Assembly: GCA_030272155.1 (NCBI GenBank)
Contig: CP126191.1
Span: 9,198,501-9,262,500, forward strand
Length of the DNA: 64,000 nt
DNA from: Tetradesmus obliquus
Taxonomy: Eukaryota > Chlorophyta > Chlorophyceae > Sphaeropleales > Scenedesmaceae
Direction: 5' to 3'
Shown: piece by piece, positions 40,441 to 51,869 of the stretch
How positions within the stretch are numbered: position 1 is the first letter of the stretch
How the letters are laid out: every line of letters begins with the position of its first letter
Translations under genes and position numbers: made by a program
The notes under the pieces: generated by a model
Databases searched by the model: none
The model's input: the letters and a program-made list of their open reading frames with translations, nothing else
What the model was told of the DNA's origin: nothing

Positions 40441-43182
40441 CAAACAAGCGACGGACAGGTTCATGGCGAAGGCATTCAGACGCATCCTTCGTCTGGCCCA
40501 CATGGCCTGCTGATCAGTTTCTAGGCAGTGACAGGTAGGGAAGTCAAACCAAACCAGCAAGTGGTTGACCTCCTTCAGGGTCTAAAACATGAAAAGACCC
40601 TGCATTGATCAGTGCTTGGGCAAAGCGCAGGGTGTGCACATGTCCACACCCGTTCAGCACTATCCATTCAGAGTCACCACTGTATTTCTGAATGCCAGCG
40701 CCTGCTGTCACCAGCTGGTGACTGACAGGCTGTGACCTCTGCATGCAACACATGGCATGTGAAAGGAGCTTCTGCCAGTTGGTGGTTGAACCACCAGACA
40801 TATTGTATGCATGAAGCATGTTGAGGAATGCATGCAGCACGCTTGTGCCAGCAGCCTGCTGCACCGATGACAGAGCATGATGCGCACAGCAGTTCCAGGC
40901 CATGACAGAAGCAGTGTTGCCAGAAGCAACGTAGTGCGTGCAGTTGCAGCAGGCTCAAAACTGTGTATAGTAACCATAAAGGTCGACCACAACGTCAATG
41001 CAAAAGGGCTATTACCAGAGGCAAGGCGCCGACAAACAAATGCCGTTCACATACACATGCCAGCTCGCCAGGCAAGTTGAGGCCATTGATGGTGTAACCG
41101 ATGTCATGCTTGACATCATGCATGTTGATGTATTAGCTGGCGAGTGATGTCGGTGCATTTCCTCACCAACCAGCACACAAATGATGCACAACAGTTCCTC
41201 ATGTGGACACGTCTCTCCGATCGTTACGATGAGATGGCGTGGAGAGATCATCTCTTGACGCAGAGCTGATGTCTGCATGCAGCGGGCTCCTTGGACAAAG
41301 GCAGCAAACATGCAATCATAAAGCAGGGATCAGGCAGTTGTTGCTGCAACCCAAAACCCTGAAGCCCCTTAGAAGGGGCTGTTACGTCAATAGCAAGACA
41401 AGACGCCTGAAAGCGAGCACCAAGTGCAAGATGCAACAGTCACTTGGAGCAGCACGGTTGCTGGGTCCACACAGAATCTAGGTGGGGGTTTGGGAACAAT
41501 CAAGGTGGCACGTTGCAGAGCACAACAATGTCACATCAGCAGCTAACACGCTGTACACAAACAGCTGAGATTAGTCAAAGCCGATGACACCAGCCTTGTA
41601 CAGCGCTGTACGCTAACGTTCATGCAGATGCCAAGTGAAGCAAACCGTTCTAACATACCGAGAGTGCAGGGCGCCCGTTCTCTGCGAGGCATTGCTGTCA
41701 TTAGTGCGGCCCTGATTGTGTTGAATTGCGGCCCTGATTGGGCTGAAGTGCTGGGCATAGAGCACAAGTTCTGGGGCTGGCCATTTGAGCCATGGCTGGC
41801 CATTTGAGCCATGGCTGGCCGTTTGAGCCATGGCTGGCCATTTGAGCCGTGGCTGGCCATTTGAGCCGTGGCTGGCCATTTGAGCCATGGCTGGCCATTT
41901 GAGCCATGGCTGGCCTGGATGCAGCCTTGCTGGAGCAGAGCGGCCTTCTGTAGTGCAGGATGCCAGCTGAGTGTCCCAGCGCGTGGGGGATGGATGGACG
42001 CGCAGAGCAGTCGATAAATGTATGAACAACATCATCAGTTCAAACGGCCAGACGTTGCGGCGAACACCTGTCGATGCCAGCTGACCAGCTGCATGCAGCA
42101 GGGTGCACAGCACATCATGGTGTGACCTTGTCATAAATGGTTTGCAGTAGCTGCACCAATGGTGATGAGCAGTCGTATTTTTTTGTTACCAGGGGGGCCG
42201 GAATCCTACTGGCTCGCCACACACAGCACAATTGAGCGAATCCAATGGCCGGGAGCGAGAGGCAGTGCCTCACCAGCAGAACACGCCGATGAGCAGTCTT
42301 TGCGCTTGAGACTGTCTTTGTGTGCCACGCAGGGAAGGTGGTTTGAGCCCAGCGGTTGCACGCACTCAGTTGGTTGCACCACACACTGCGCAGGCTTGGC
42401 TAGTAGGCGTGGCACCTTTGCAGTGACCAAAGCTGCCTTGACTGGCCTTGCCTGTTGTGCATCGATCACCTGGCTCAGTTGAATGGCGGTGGCGGCTTGG
42501 CAGCAGATTGGATTCATGGAGTGTGTCTTGACTCCGAGTAGTACTGGCAGCGCACTTGTTGGGTCGGCAGGGTTCTCGCTGGTAGTGTGGGTGTTGCATG
42601 CGTTGCATTGCATGGGAAGCTGTGTTTCTTGCAACCCTCTGAACACTTTTGACGTGGATTCTGTCGTGCATAGTGATTATCACTGCAGTGGCACTGCAAA
42701 CACCGTGTTTTGCTGTAATCATCATGATGCTCAGCCTGCGTGCAGCATACTGGCTCTGGAGGTACAGCACAGCACATCAAACTTGCATGTACGTGCAGAC
42801 ACATTGGTGCTGCACACCATCAATGTAACGTCACATTACATGGTTGAACCATGCATCAAATTCCCAGCTACTTGATGTCAGCTGATCTGCAGACCCTGCT
42901 ATGTAGCACCAGATATTGGTGGCCAGCAATGTAGAGACTACCGCAACAGGATTCCTCAGGTCAGCAAGTGCTGCAGGAAGCCAGACATGCTGCCAGCAAC
43001 CCTGCGCTGTGTGAACCCTGCGAGTAGCAAAAACACAAGACAAGGCAGTGAGTGCGCCTGCACAGCAACAATTTGGTGATTTCACTCTGCTGGCAGCAAA
43101 GGCTGGCCGACTTATACCTGTCAAAACAGAGTTTGCTGGTGCCGTGGCTAGAACATACCTAACATAGCTGTCCGACTTGGTG
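40441..43182. other. Unrecognised, gene-poor stretch
   Basis: Open frames occur on both strands (minus 40544-40903, 41012-41311, 42206-42646, 42831-43124) but none shows a known domain, splice pattern or codon bias like the confident genes. It may be older mobile-element debris or the lost 3' part of the F-box gene. Confidence 0.35.
41777..41913. repeat. 19-bp minisatellite
   Basis: About seven head-to-tail copies of CCATTTGAGCC(A/G)TGGCTGG, nearly identical, with single-base variants (GTTTGAG, CCGTGG). The period is not a multiple of three, so the repeated peptide frames over it are artefacts. Confidence 0.95.
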
Positions 43183-43379
43183 CTAAGCAGTATTGGCGGT
43201 TACTTCTGATAAGGCTGCAAGCTGGAACATTGTCAGATTACAGCCTACAGCACCAGCACTCATGTCCTGTGCAGCAATTCCGGCAAGCAGCATTACAGTA
43301 CAGCACAAAGACCGATGGAGGCCCTCATCTGTGCAGGCTTGCGCTGTGCACCTGCCCAGAACGCAGCCGCCGCGCCTAC

Positions 43380-44076
43380 CTCGTACTATATGCACAGACG
43401 CATCCTGAGCCACACCATACGCCGTGCTGCCCATGGTGTTGGACAGGAAGGCGATCACTGCTTTTGAGCCTGATGCTGCTGCTGCCCCTGGCGCCGCTGC
43501 CTCTGGCGCCGCAGTGCATTGCAGCACCACACCCACAGCAGGGCTGCCAGCATTTGTCTGGGCACAGCAAACAAGGCTGCTGATGCTGCTGGGCTGCTCT
43601 GCATGCGGCATGCTGCAGCTGCTGCTGTCGCTGCTGTAACAGCCACCTAAGTTTCCATCTGACTGCTGGTGCTGCTGCTGTGGCAGCACAGTCAGGCTAG
43701 GCAGCTGGCACTGCAGCGCTGCCAGCCGCTGCTCCTGCAGCACCGGCCCACTGGGTGACAGGCTGGGGCGGGCCGGCGCATCAATGTGCAGCACATGCAG
43801 CTCATTCAGCCCTGCAAGCAGCAGCAGCAGCAGCAGCAGCAACAGCAGAAGCTGGTTTCAAAATGCAATTTGTGCACAAGTCCTGCTATAACATTGGCAA
43901 AGGAGATCGGCCGACATCTTGTGATGCCGCACTGTGCATGTTGATGGTAGCAGCTGTGTGTATGTGGCGCTGCCGACTTGTTTGCAGCTCACCTAGCAGC
44001 CTGCAGCTGTCAACAAAGCTGACATGGCCGCCAGCAGCCTGGCCAGCCCTGAAGCGCAGCACCTCCCACAGCTGAC

Positions 44077-44117
<41 letters not shown>

Positions 44118-45268
44118 AATCATCAGCAGATGTCAAGTAATGCCGCATGTAGGAGCGTCTCAGCCCAGCATACGTACTGCTGTGCAAATCAAGCACCTAA
44201 CAAGACATCAAGAGACAGCACAAACAGTGCGATGTAACATACTAGGAAACACTACTAGTAGTGTTCATGTGCTTGCCGGGGCAGTTAGCACCAGGCCTTT
44301 GCTGCTGTTCCGTGTTGCCGAAAGACAGGGCAGCCTCCACAATGCATGTCTGGCATGCTGCGTGCACCTTGCTCAGATCTTGCTTCCGTGGTTGCAACTT
44401 TTAATCTTGCCATGGTTGCAATTTCAAAGCACAAATCTGCAACACGCACCTCCCAAGGCAGCCGCATGCCCAGCCTGTCTTCAACAGCTGCCAGCTGTGC
44501 AATGCTGGCACCTGCAGCAGCCAAGCAACAGCCCATGCCTGTTGCTGCTGCGCTACAGCCCGCCTTCCCTACGGTGGGCTGTTGCAGTTGGCGCCAAGCT
44601 TGACGTGCAGCCATCAACCCCGCTGCTGAGTTTCAGGGATTGTTCGGCTATGAAGTCTTGTAAGTGGCAGTTGAACAAGCACGGCAGAACAATGCTGCTG
44701 TGGCAGGAAGCGCGGCTGGATGCGGCGCATGTTACATTAATTTCTGTCCAGCTGCTGCTGACACTGTTCTACTCTGCAAGGCCTCACCTGGCTCAAAAGC
44801 CAGCCTGCTGTGTATGTTCAGGAAGGGCATGTACTTGCGCATAAGCGTCCTGCATGCGTGAAGTTGCATTGGTATGTCAAAAAGGCACCATGACAGCAAC
44901 AAGTGCCAGTACAGCAAGCCATTGTTTCTGCTGCCCTGATGGCAATAAATGCGCTGCTCTACACTGGAAGTGCATCGTGATGTTTCCTCCCCCTATGAGC
45001 CTCTTGTTGGCTCCTGAATGGGGTTCCCACTCCTCGTTGAGTGGAGCATTTAATGTAATGTAATGTAATGTAATGCATCACGCTGCAGGTTGCCGCGGAA
45101 AGCATGAAGAGGAGGCTCCTTGAAACAGCGGCAGCAGCAGCAGCAGCAAGCTGGGCCGCTCACCGCAGCCTCCACCTGCTGGCCATGCGCAGCCTGAAGT
45201 AGTCAAACCAGGGGCTGGCGCTGCTGCAGCAGCCATCATGCTGCAGGCCAGCACCTGGCACGCCTTGC

Positions 45269-45300
<32 letters not shown>

Positions 45301-46089
45301 AGGGGCACTGTGTTCGGCCGAACTAGCACTAGCAGCAGCTGGCTCGTGCAGTGTACGCTGTTGCTGCTGCTGCTGATGTGGTGTTGCTGAGGAACGCCAG
45401 CTGCTGCAGGGCTGCGGCGGGCTAACATGAGGTGGGTGCTGGACGCCTGGCCTGCAGCAGCAACAAACCGCGCTTGCTTGCATTTCTGTGTGTACCAGTT
45501 GCTGTCAGCGAGCCAGCCAACTTCGCTGACAACAGTTGCTTTGATTAAGCGCGGGCAGCAGTGCTGAATGGAGGTGGCAGTGCAGCTGTTGGGTTGCGAC
45601 AGCACACAGCCTGCACATGGCACTCCTGCAAGCAGCCTACCTGAGCCAGCCCAGGTGCTCACACTGCTGCTGCCAGAACCACTCTGCTTCAGCAACCATG
45701 CGCATATTTTGGCGGCAGGCCTGCGGGCAGCCAGCAGCGCAAGCAGCAAACCCCAACCACATGAGGCTGTGAGCGGTTGCAACGGCCCAGCAGCAGCAGT
45801 CACAGTAGCTGATGCAACAGTTGCTGAGCTGGCAAAACAAGTTGTAAGTGTAACGTATTCACAACGCGCTGCTAGTCAAATAGCCAGAACCATGTTGGTG
45901 TTGGCATATGAAGCAGCAGCTGCACGCGCATGCAGCAGCAGTAGCAGCACAGTTGCAACTCACCAGAGCAAGCCTCAGCAGCTGACCAGCGTTTGACATA
46001 CCGATGACGTGTTCGAAAAATATAATCACGACGTTGCTCGGCAAGCAGAGCAACCCGCACACTGGATCAGTTTGGCTTGTGCTCGCCAT
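43380..46089 (-). CDS. F-box protein with SMI1/KNR4 (SUKH) domain, SKIP16-like, 3' end unresolved
   Basis: F-box proteins bring substrates to SCF ubiquitin ligases; the plant family SKIP16 and animal FBXO3 combine F-box, SUKH and ApaG domains. Exons seen: 45964-46089 (MASTSQTDP, then LPSNVVIIFFEHVIG and QLLRLAL, the F-box), 45641-45720 (ACRQNMRMVAEAEWFWQQQC, GWL), 45164-45214 (PWFDYFRLRMASRWRLR), 44450-44511 (ASIAQLAAVEDRLGMRLPWE), 43993-44071 (LWEVLRFRAGQAAGGHVSF), 43380-43811 (LNELHVLHID ... AVIAFLSN). Phases agree except between 45164 and 44511, where an exon is missing from my model. The SUKH pattern 'LG..LP.E...L.R...GQ' followed by RLLGL is clear. No ApaG domain is visible downstream in the window. 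(CTG)n tracts precede the exons at 44071 and 43811. Confidence 0.62.
44930..45076 (+). mobile_element. Possible retroposon 3' end with (TAATG)n tail
   Basis: A unique block ending GGTTCCCACTCCTCGTTGAG, TGGAGCATT is followed by five TAATG units (45052-45076). Simple-repeat tails of this kind mark 3' ends of SINEs and some LINEs. It lies in the intron between F-box exons. No target-site duplication was identified. Confidence 0.4.
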
Positions 46090-48277
46090 AGCTGCATGCT
46101 TGTGCAAGCGACCGGTTTTGCATCCAACAAATTGTAATCATTGTAACTGGCTGCAGCTTGCCAGCACGGACGATTCTGCACTCGCTAGGGCTTTGGGTAC
46201 TGCTCCACAGCTGGACACATGTGTCATGTTTCGGCGATCAAGGCCTGCTCCAGGAGCTGCTGTGGAGCCAGTCTTCCCAAACATTTGTGTTGTGTCTGTT
46301 GCAGCATGATGCACTGTGTGTAATGCAATGGCGCGCCGGACGTGTGGTAAGGTAGCGGTTGGTTGGCCACAGCACAACACATGTACAGACGCCACCAAGT
46401 TGCTGCTCAGCCTGATCCCAGAGCTGACCCTGTTGGCAGCTGAGCAACGCCAAGCAGAGACATGAGTCATGCTCATGCCTAGCTGAACCCTGCCAAGGCT
46501 AGGCAGCTCTGGCAGGTGGTGCTGGGCTAGCCGCCTGGCTGCATGTAAAAAATTGGTACAACGTGCAAGCAGGTCAATCATTACAGGTCGATCATTGCAT
46601 GCAACATAATGCGTACTCACATAGCAAGAAGGGGCCCCCCAAGACCAGCATGGCTACTTCAACTTCAATGTTGTGGTGCTGCTGCTCCTCCTACTTGTTC
46701 TAGTATTACCTGCATGCAAAACAAAACCTGGTCAGTGCCGCCCTCAGTAGCCACGATGTGCTGGTGAGCTGCAGCAGCCGCAGTGCCTGGTGGACCAGTG
46801 TGTGTTACATCAGGTGAACACTGCTTGATTTGGAGCACATGCTCAGACTCAATGGGCAACTGTCACAACTACAGAATCCATTTGAATCCTACCAATAAGC
46901 CAGCATGTTCATCGCAGACTTCCCAAAAGCATAGCACGCGTCCTCCAGCAAGGCACAACTTGTCCTCAACACACAGGCAGCCAGTGCACGTAGAAGCACG
47001 ACCAGGCCGTGTGCCAGCTGTGTGCGCTTCTATCATATCTGCTGCTTGCTCTGTAGTATAACTACAGACACGGCTGCTCTGCAGCAGCAATCATGTTGGC
47101 ATACGGCACACACAGCGGCAGCATGTGCGCGAACGAACAGCTGCATGATGGCAGGCTGATGCACATGCTACGCGTGTGCCAATGTTCTCGCAGACCTGCA
47201 TGCACCCGCACACCATGGCAGCGAAGCACGCCTGCTTCATGTGCCCACCAACGCCGACAATAGCCTGTATCAGGGCACAGCAGTGCTGCAGGGACGCAAA
47301 CATCACGATGTCACGCCACAGCACACTACAAGCCGTCGGGTGGGATACCTCAATGCCAGCATCCAGATACACCTCGCAACATCGACAAACAGCAATCAAC
47401 ACACGCAGTACATGCGTGCAAAGCCACACAGTGCAAAATGCTGGGCAACCAGCCTTACCCATTATCTTAAGGCAGCACACAGCAAGAGGCCTCATCCAAC
47501 ACAAACCTGCAACACGACGCACAGGCTGTAGTTGTGTGCCAGCTGCTGGTACGTGTCATTGCCAACGCGTGCTGACCATGTCGTACACAATCGCGCCGAT
47601 GTTTTGATGCAGCGCCACATCAATCCAAGTGTGCATGCACCGCCTGCAACTATACCTGCAGCTGCATTGCGCCACACCACAGCTGCTGAGCTGAGTCGGC
47701 TTGCTATAGCACGCCACTGCTAGTGACACGTGCATGCTTCCCAAGCCATTGATGCCGCAACATTATGCGCACCAGACACAATCAACTGCAGCATGGCTGC
47801 AGGCGCACATTGGAACCTCTCCTGACACCATCTGATACCTGCAGCATGCTTGCCTGCCAGCGTGTGAGTGCCACGCTGGAACCTGGATCAAAGCCAACAG
47901 CTGTCTAGCCACTGCCGCACCAGAGGCCGCACACACTGTGCTGACCAGCGCTGTAGATGCTAAGGCAGCAATTAGAAGCTACAGCCAAGCGTGCATCCTG
48001 CGCCTGCTGAGTGCAGCGCAGCACTCAGCAGACAGCACACTACGCATGCAACCCGCCATCACTGCACAGCCGCAAACCTCTGTAGCGTCTCTTATCATCT
48101 GCACATGCAGCCGTTGCTGCTTTTGACACACCCTCCCTTCCCCGTTCATTTCACCACAGCCAGCTACCGCCCTCACCACACACACACACATATGTCCCCT
48201 CCCCTTCACCCCTTCCCCGCCTTTCTTTCCCCTCACAAACCCCCATCCACCATCCCCTAGCCCAACCCACCACCACC
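46090..48277 (-). other. Unresolved interval; scattered minus-strand exon-like pieces
   Basis: Between the F-box start and the MBOAT stop. Minus-strand pieces near 47930-47830 (ALASTALVSTVCAASGAAVA), 47800-47730 (AAMLQLIVSGAHNVAASMAW), 47640-47560 (NIGAIVYDMVSTR, GNDTYQQLAHNYS), 47380-47190 (SLQHCCALIQAIVGVGGHMK) and 46760-46700 (VATEGGTDQVLFCMQ) have a helical-repeat (armadillo-like) look and alternate with intron-like sequence. I could not chain them in phase. It may be a diverged or decaying gene. Confidence 0.28.
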
Positions 48278-51200
48278 TCACTCCTGCTTGAGCCCATTTG
48301 TGAGGTCCTGCCTGCTCGCAGCGCCATCCACCAGTGCCGACTTAATGCCCTCCCCCAGATACATATGGTCCCCAGAAACCACACCCTCCCCATCCCCATT
48401 GCCATCTCCATTGCCAGCCGCCGCAGCACCACCTGTCGCTGCTGCCGCTGCCGCGCTGCTGCCGTCGCCTGCCGCTGCCTTCTTCGCACCCTTCTTCACC
48501 TTCACTGGAAACAGGTTCCCCAGCACCAGCACGGAAACCATATACAGCAGAGGCAGGTAGTACACAGAGGCCCAGGCAGCCACACATTCCTTCCATGTTA
48601 GCCACAGGAAGGCCATTGCCAAAAAGTCCAGGCCCTGCTTTGTCAGGAAGACCTTCACCGCCCACCACAGCAGCCACAGCGGGTTGCGGGAGTTCTTTGG
48701 GGCCTCGCCGAGGAATGCGCGCTCGTAGTTGTAGACCACGGTGCTGTGCGCAAAGAGCACGGCGCTGCCTGCGCACGTGTGAAAAGGCAGCAAGACAAAG
48801 AGAAGCATGCAGGAGCAGCCAACAACTGGTTACAAAAGGTGAACCTCAGCAGTAGTTGTATAGCACAGTGCTGTGCGCAAAGAGCACGGCGCTGCTTGCG
48901 CGGCTGTGCAGATGCGCACAGATACGGACGGGCGCGTATGTATGCAGCAAAGTAGCTAGCAAGGGGCAACATTTGCATGTCTAGATAGACGGATATACAC
49001 GTCATGCTGTGCACAGCAGAAGCTGCCACCGCCTTCATGAGCTGCTGAACCAGAATGCGACGAAGCAAGCGCAACAAGAACATCTGGCGCTGCTGTTGGA
49101 AGATACAGAGACGGCTGGCGGCAGCAGCAGCAGCACCCACCTGCAAAGAACATGATGTACCCCGGGTACAGGCCGTGCCACACGCCGCTGACCAGCTGCG
49201 TGACCATGAGCGTCACAAAGGTGGGCTTGCGCCCTGGCAGCGTCAGCCGCTCGTACACATACCTGCAGCCAGCATGCGCAATGCGGTTGTTGGTTGCGAG
49301 CACTGAATGTTGCAAACAGGCTGCAGATGTCAAAGCACAAGCCTCAGCAATCTGCTGCGGCGCTGAGTGGGCAGCACCCGCAGCAGTGTGTGTACTGTGG
49401 CAGCATCCGTACCAGAGGGCAGACATGCAGCTGCCTAGTGTATCAGCAGCACCCACCTGCGCAGGAAGGTGGCCGTGGTGGTGTTCCAGTACTGGAGATC
49501 ATGCACTCTCACTGCACAGATAATGCAACACGCTAACCAACACCAACACAGCTTGGCAGCACCCCACCACACGCACCTGCGCAGGAAGGTGCCGGTGGTG
49601 GTGTTCCAGTACTGGAGATCATGCACTCTCACTGCACAGATAATGCAACACGCCAACCAACACCAACACAGCGCGGCAGCCGTCACCACACCCACCTGCG
49701 CAGGAAGGTGCCCGTGGTGGTGTTCCAGTACTGGAGATCATGCACTCTCACTGCACAGATTATGCAACCCGCCAACCAACACCAACACAGCGCGGCAGCC
49801 GTCACCACACCCACCTGCGCAGGAAGGTGCTTGTGGTGGTGTTCCAGTACTGTGCCAGCAGCCCTGCTGATCATGCACCCTCACTGCACAGGGTTTCAAC
49901 AGCCCAAAGAACAACACCACACGCGGCAGCACCCCACCACACCCACCTGCGCAGGAAGGTGCCTGTGGTGGTGTTCCAGTACTGCGCCAGCAGCCCTGCT
50001 AATAAAGCACCCTCAACGCACAGTGTTTCTCAATACGATAACCAATAACATCACAGCAAAGCAACCGCTCCACCAAAGCACAGTGCTTTGCCCACCTGCG
50101 CAGGAAGGTGCCCGTGGTGGTGTTCCAGTACTGTGCCAGCAGCCGGCTGCTCTCACAGAACTCCACGCGCAGCGGCTGCGCATTGCGGCATCGGCCCCAC
50201 ACGCCGACCCTCTGATCCCTGCCGCCGTCTTTGTCATTTTCGCCGTGCGTGTCCTCCCACTTGAGGAAGTCGAGGCCGGCGAAGGCCAGAGAGCAGTGGC
50301 CCAGGGACCAGGCAAAGTAGTAGCGCGTGCGGTAGGTGGTGCCCACGATCTGCGGTGTTGACAAGGTGCAGGATTGAGGGGTGATTTAAAATTTGTTTGA
50401 TGACTGAGATGTGTGCAAGAGTGGCAGTGCTGTGGACCGTGCAGGCAGATGCGGTAGGTGGTGCCCACAATCTGGTGGTGGCGGCGGGACGGGGCGTTCA
50501 GGGCGGAATAGCGATGTTGCTGTGGTAGGTAATGATAGCATCGTGACCAGCGTCACCAGCAGCGGCTGCGCCACCACCAACTACTTCAAGCCCTTCGCTC
50601 ATAAGTGATCTGCGCCATTGCAGCGTCGTTTGCTGGCCGGCTTTCTTGCTACCGCTGTGATCAACCGCCAGCACTGCACGCACCTGCATTGTGACCAGCT
50701 TGACCAGCAGCCACTGCACCACCCCAACTGCTGCAGGCCCTTGGCTCAAAGCAGATCTGCAACTGTGCTTCTGGAGATACTTTCCCAAAACCACCAGCCG
50801 TGCACGCACCTGCATCGTGACCAGCTTGACCAGCAGCGGCTGTGCCGCGTACCAGGGCGTGGCCAGCAGCCGGAAGTTCCACACCTTCTCCATGGTCAGG
50901 TAGAACACCATGCTCACCATGGCCGTGGCCCAGGCGCGCACACCCTGCACGGCATGTTATAACATGTTATGTAACATCAATGTGACAGTAGGGCAACTGG
51001 GGCAAGGCGCAGCAGCTACATCGGTGCCTTGCCAGCTTCATACACCGTAATGAAAAGCACGCAGGCTGTCGCAAGACAAACCCTGCATACAACAACCTCA
51101 CAGCCTAAACCATTCATTTCAAACCCCACTCACCGCCCTGAAGTCCCCGGTCCAGGGCACCTTGCGCGCTGCAGGGGCCCAGGGCCCCTCCCGGCGCACC

Positions 51201-51470
51201 CACATCTGGTAGTCCCTGAACTCGATCACTGGGCCAGCCAGCAGGTTGCCGAAGCAGAACACAAAGCCCAGGAACTCCAGAAGGCTGGGCAGCGCAGCAA
51301 ACACGTGTTCGCGCTGGTAGTTGGACAGCTCCTGCAGAGACAGCGCAGCAGCAGCAGCAGCAGCAGCAGCAGAGGAGATGAGCAAACAACATCAAGAGGT
51401 GCAAGTACTTTGATGGTTTCCTGTCCTGCTCTGTCCCTGCTGCTAATTGGACAGCTCCTGCAGTGACAGT

Positions 51471-51538
<68 letters not shown>

Positions 51539-51826
51539 GGAGATGCATGATCAAGACCACGCATAGTGGCCTATGTGGGCGTGTTGCATCGCTGGGGTCG
51601 GGTCCCGGGTGTGTGCACCCGCTTCTGCTTTGCAGTCTCACCCTTCAGGCGCAACGGTTGCTGCTGGAACAAGCCACACGTCAGTGACATGTCGTGAAGT
51701 GTGTTATAACATGTTACTTCCCACCGCACCTCTGGCTTCTTGCTGTTTGCGTCCTGGAAGCACATGGCCATGCTGATGAGCTTCAGAGTGAGCACCATCT
51801 GGCCGCCAGTGAAGTCCAGGTCGCCT

Positions 51827-51869
<43 letters not shown>

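Noticed and set aside
41543-42134. Repeated MASHGSNGQPWLKWPA-type proteins
   Set aside because: Artefact of the 19-bp minisatellite, whose period of 57 bp in three frames yields apparent peptide repeats.
45568-45996. Plus-strand frame of 142 codons
   Set aside because: Overlaps F-box exons that join in phase on the minus strand; no recognisable domain.
49450-50130. CRISPR-like regular repeat array
   Set aside because: Repeats are exon-derived, 119-bp units without unique spacers, inside a eukaryotic gene.
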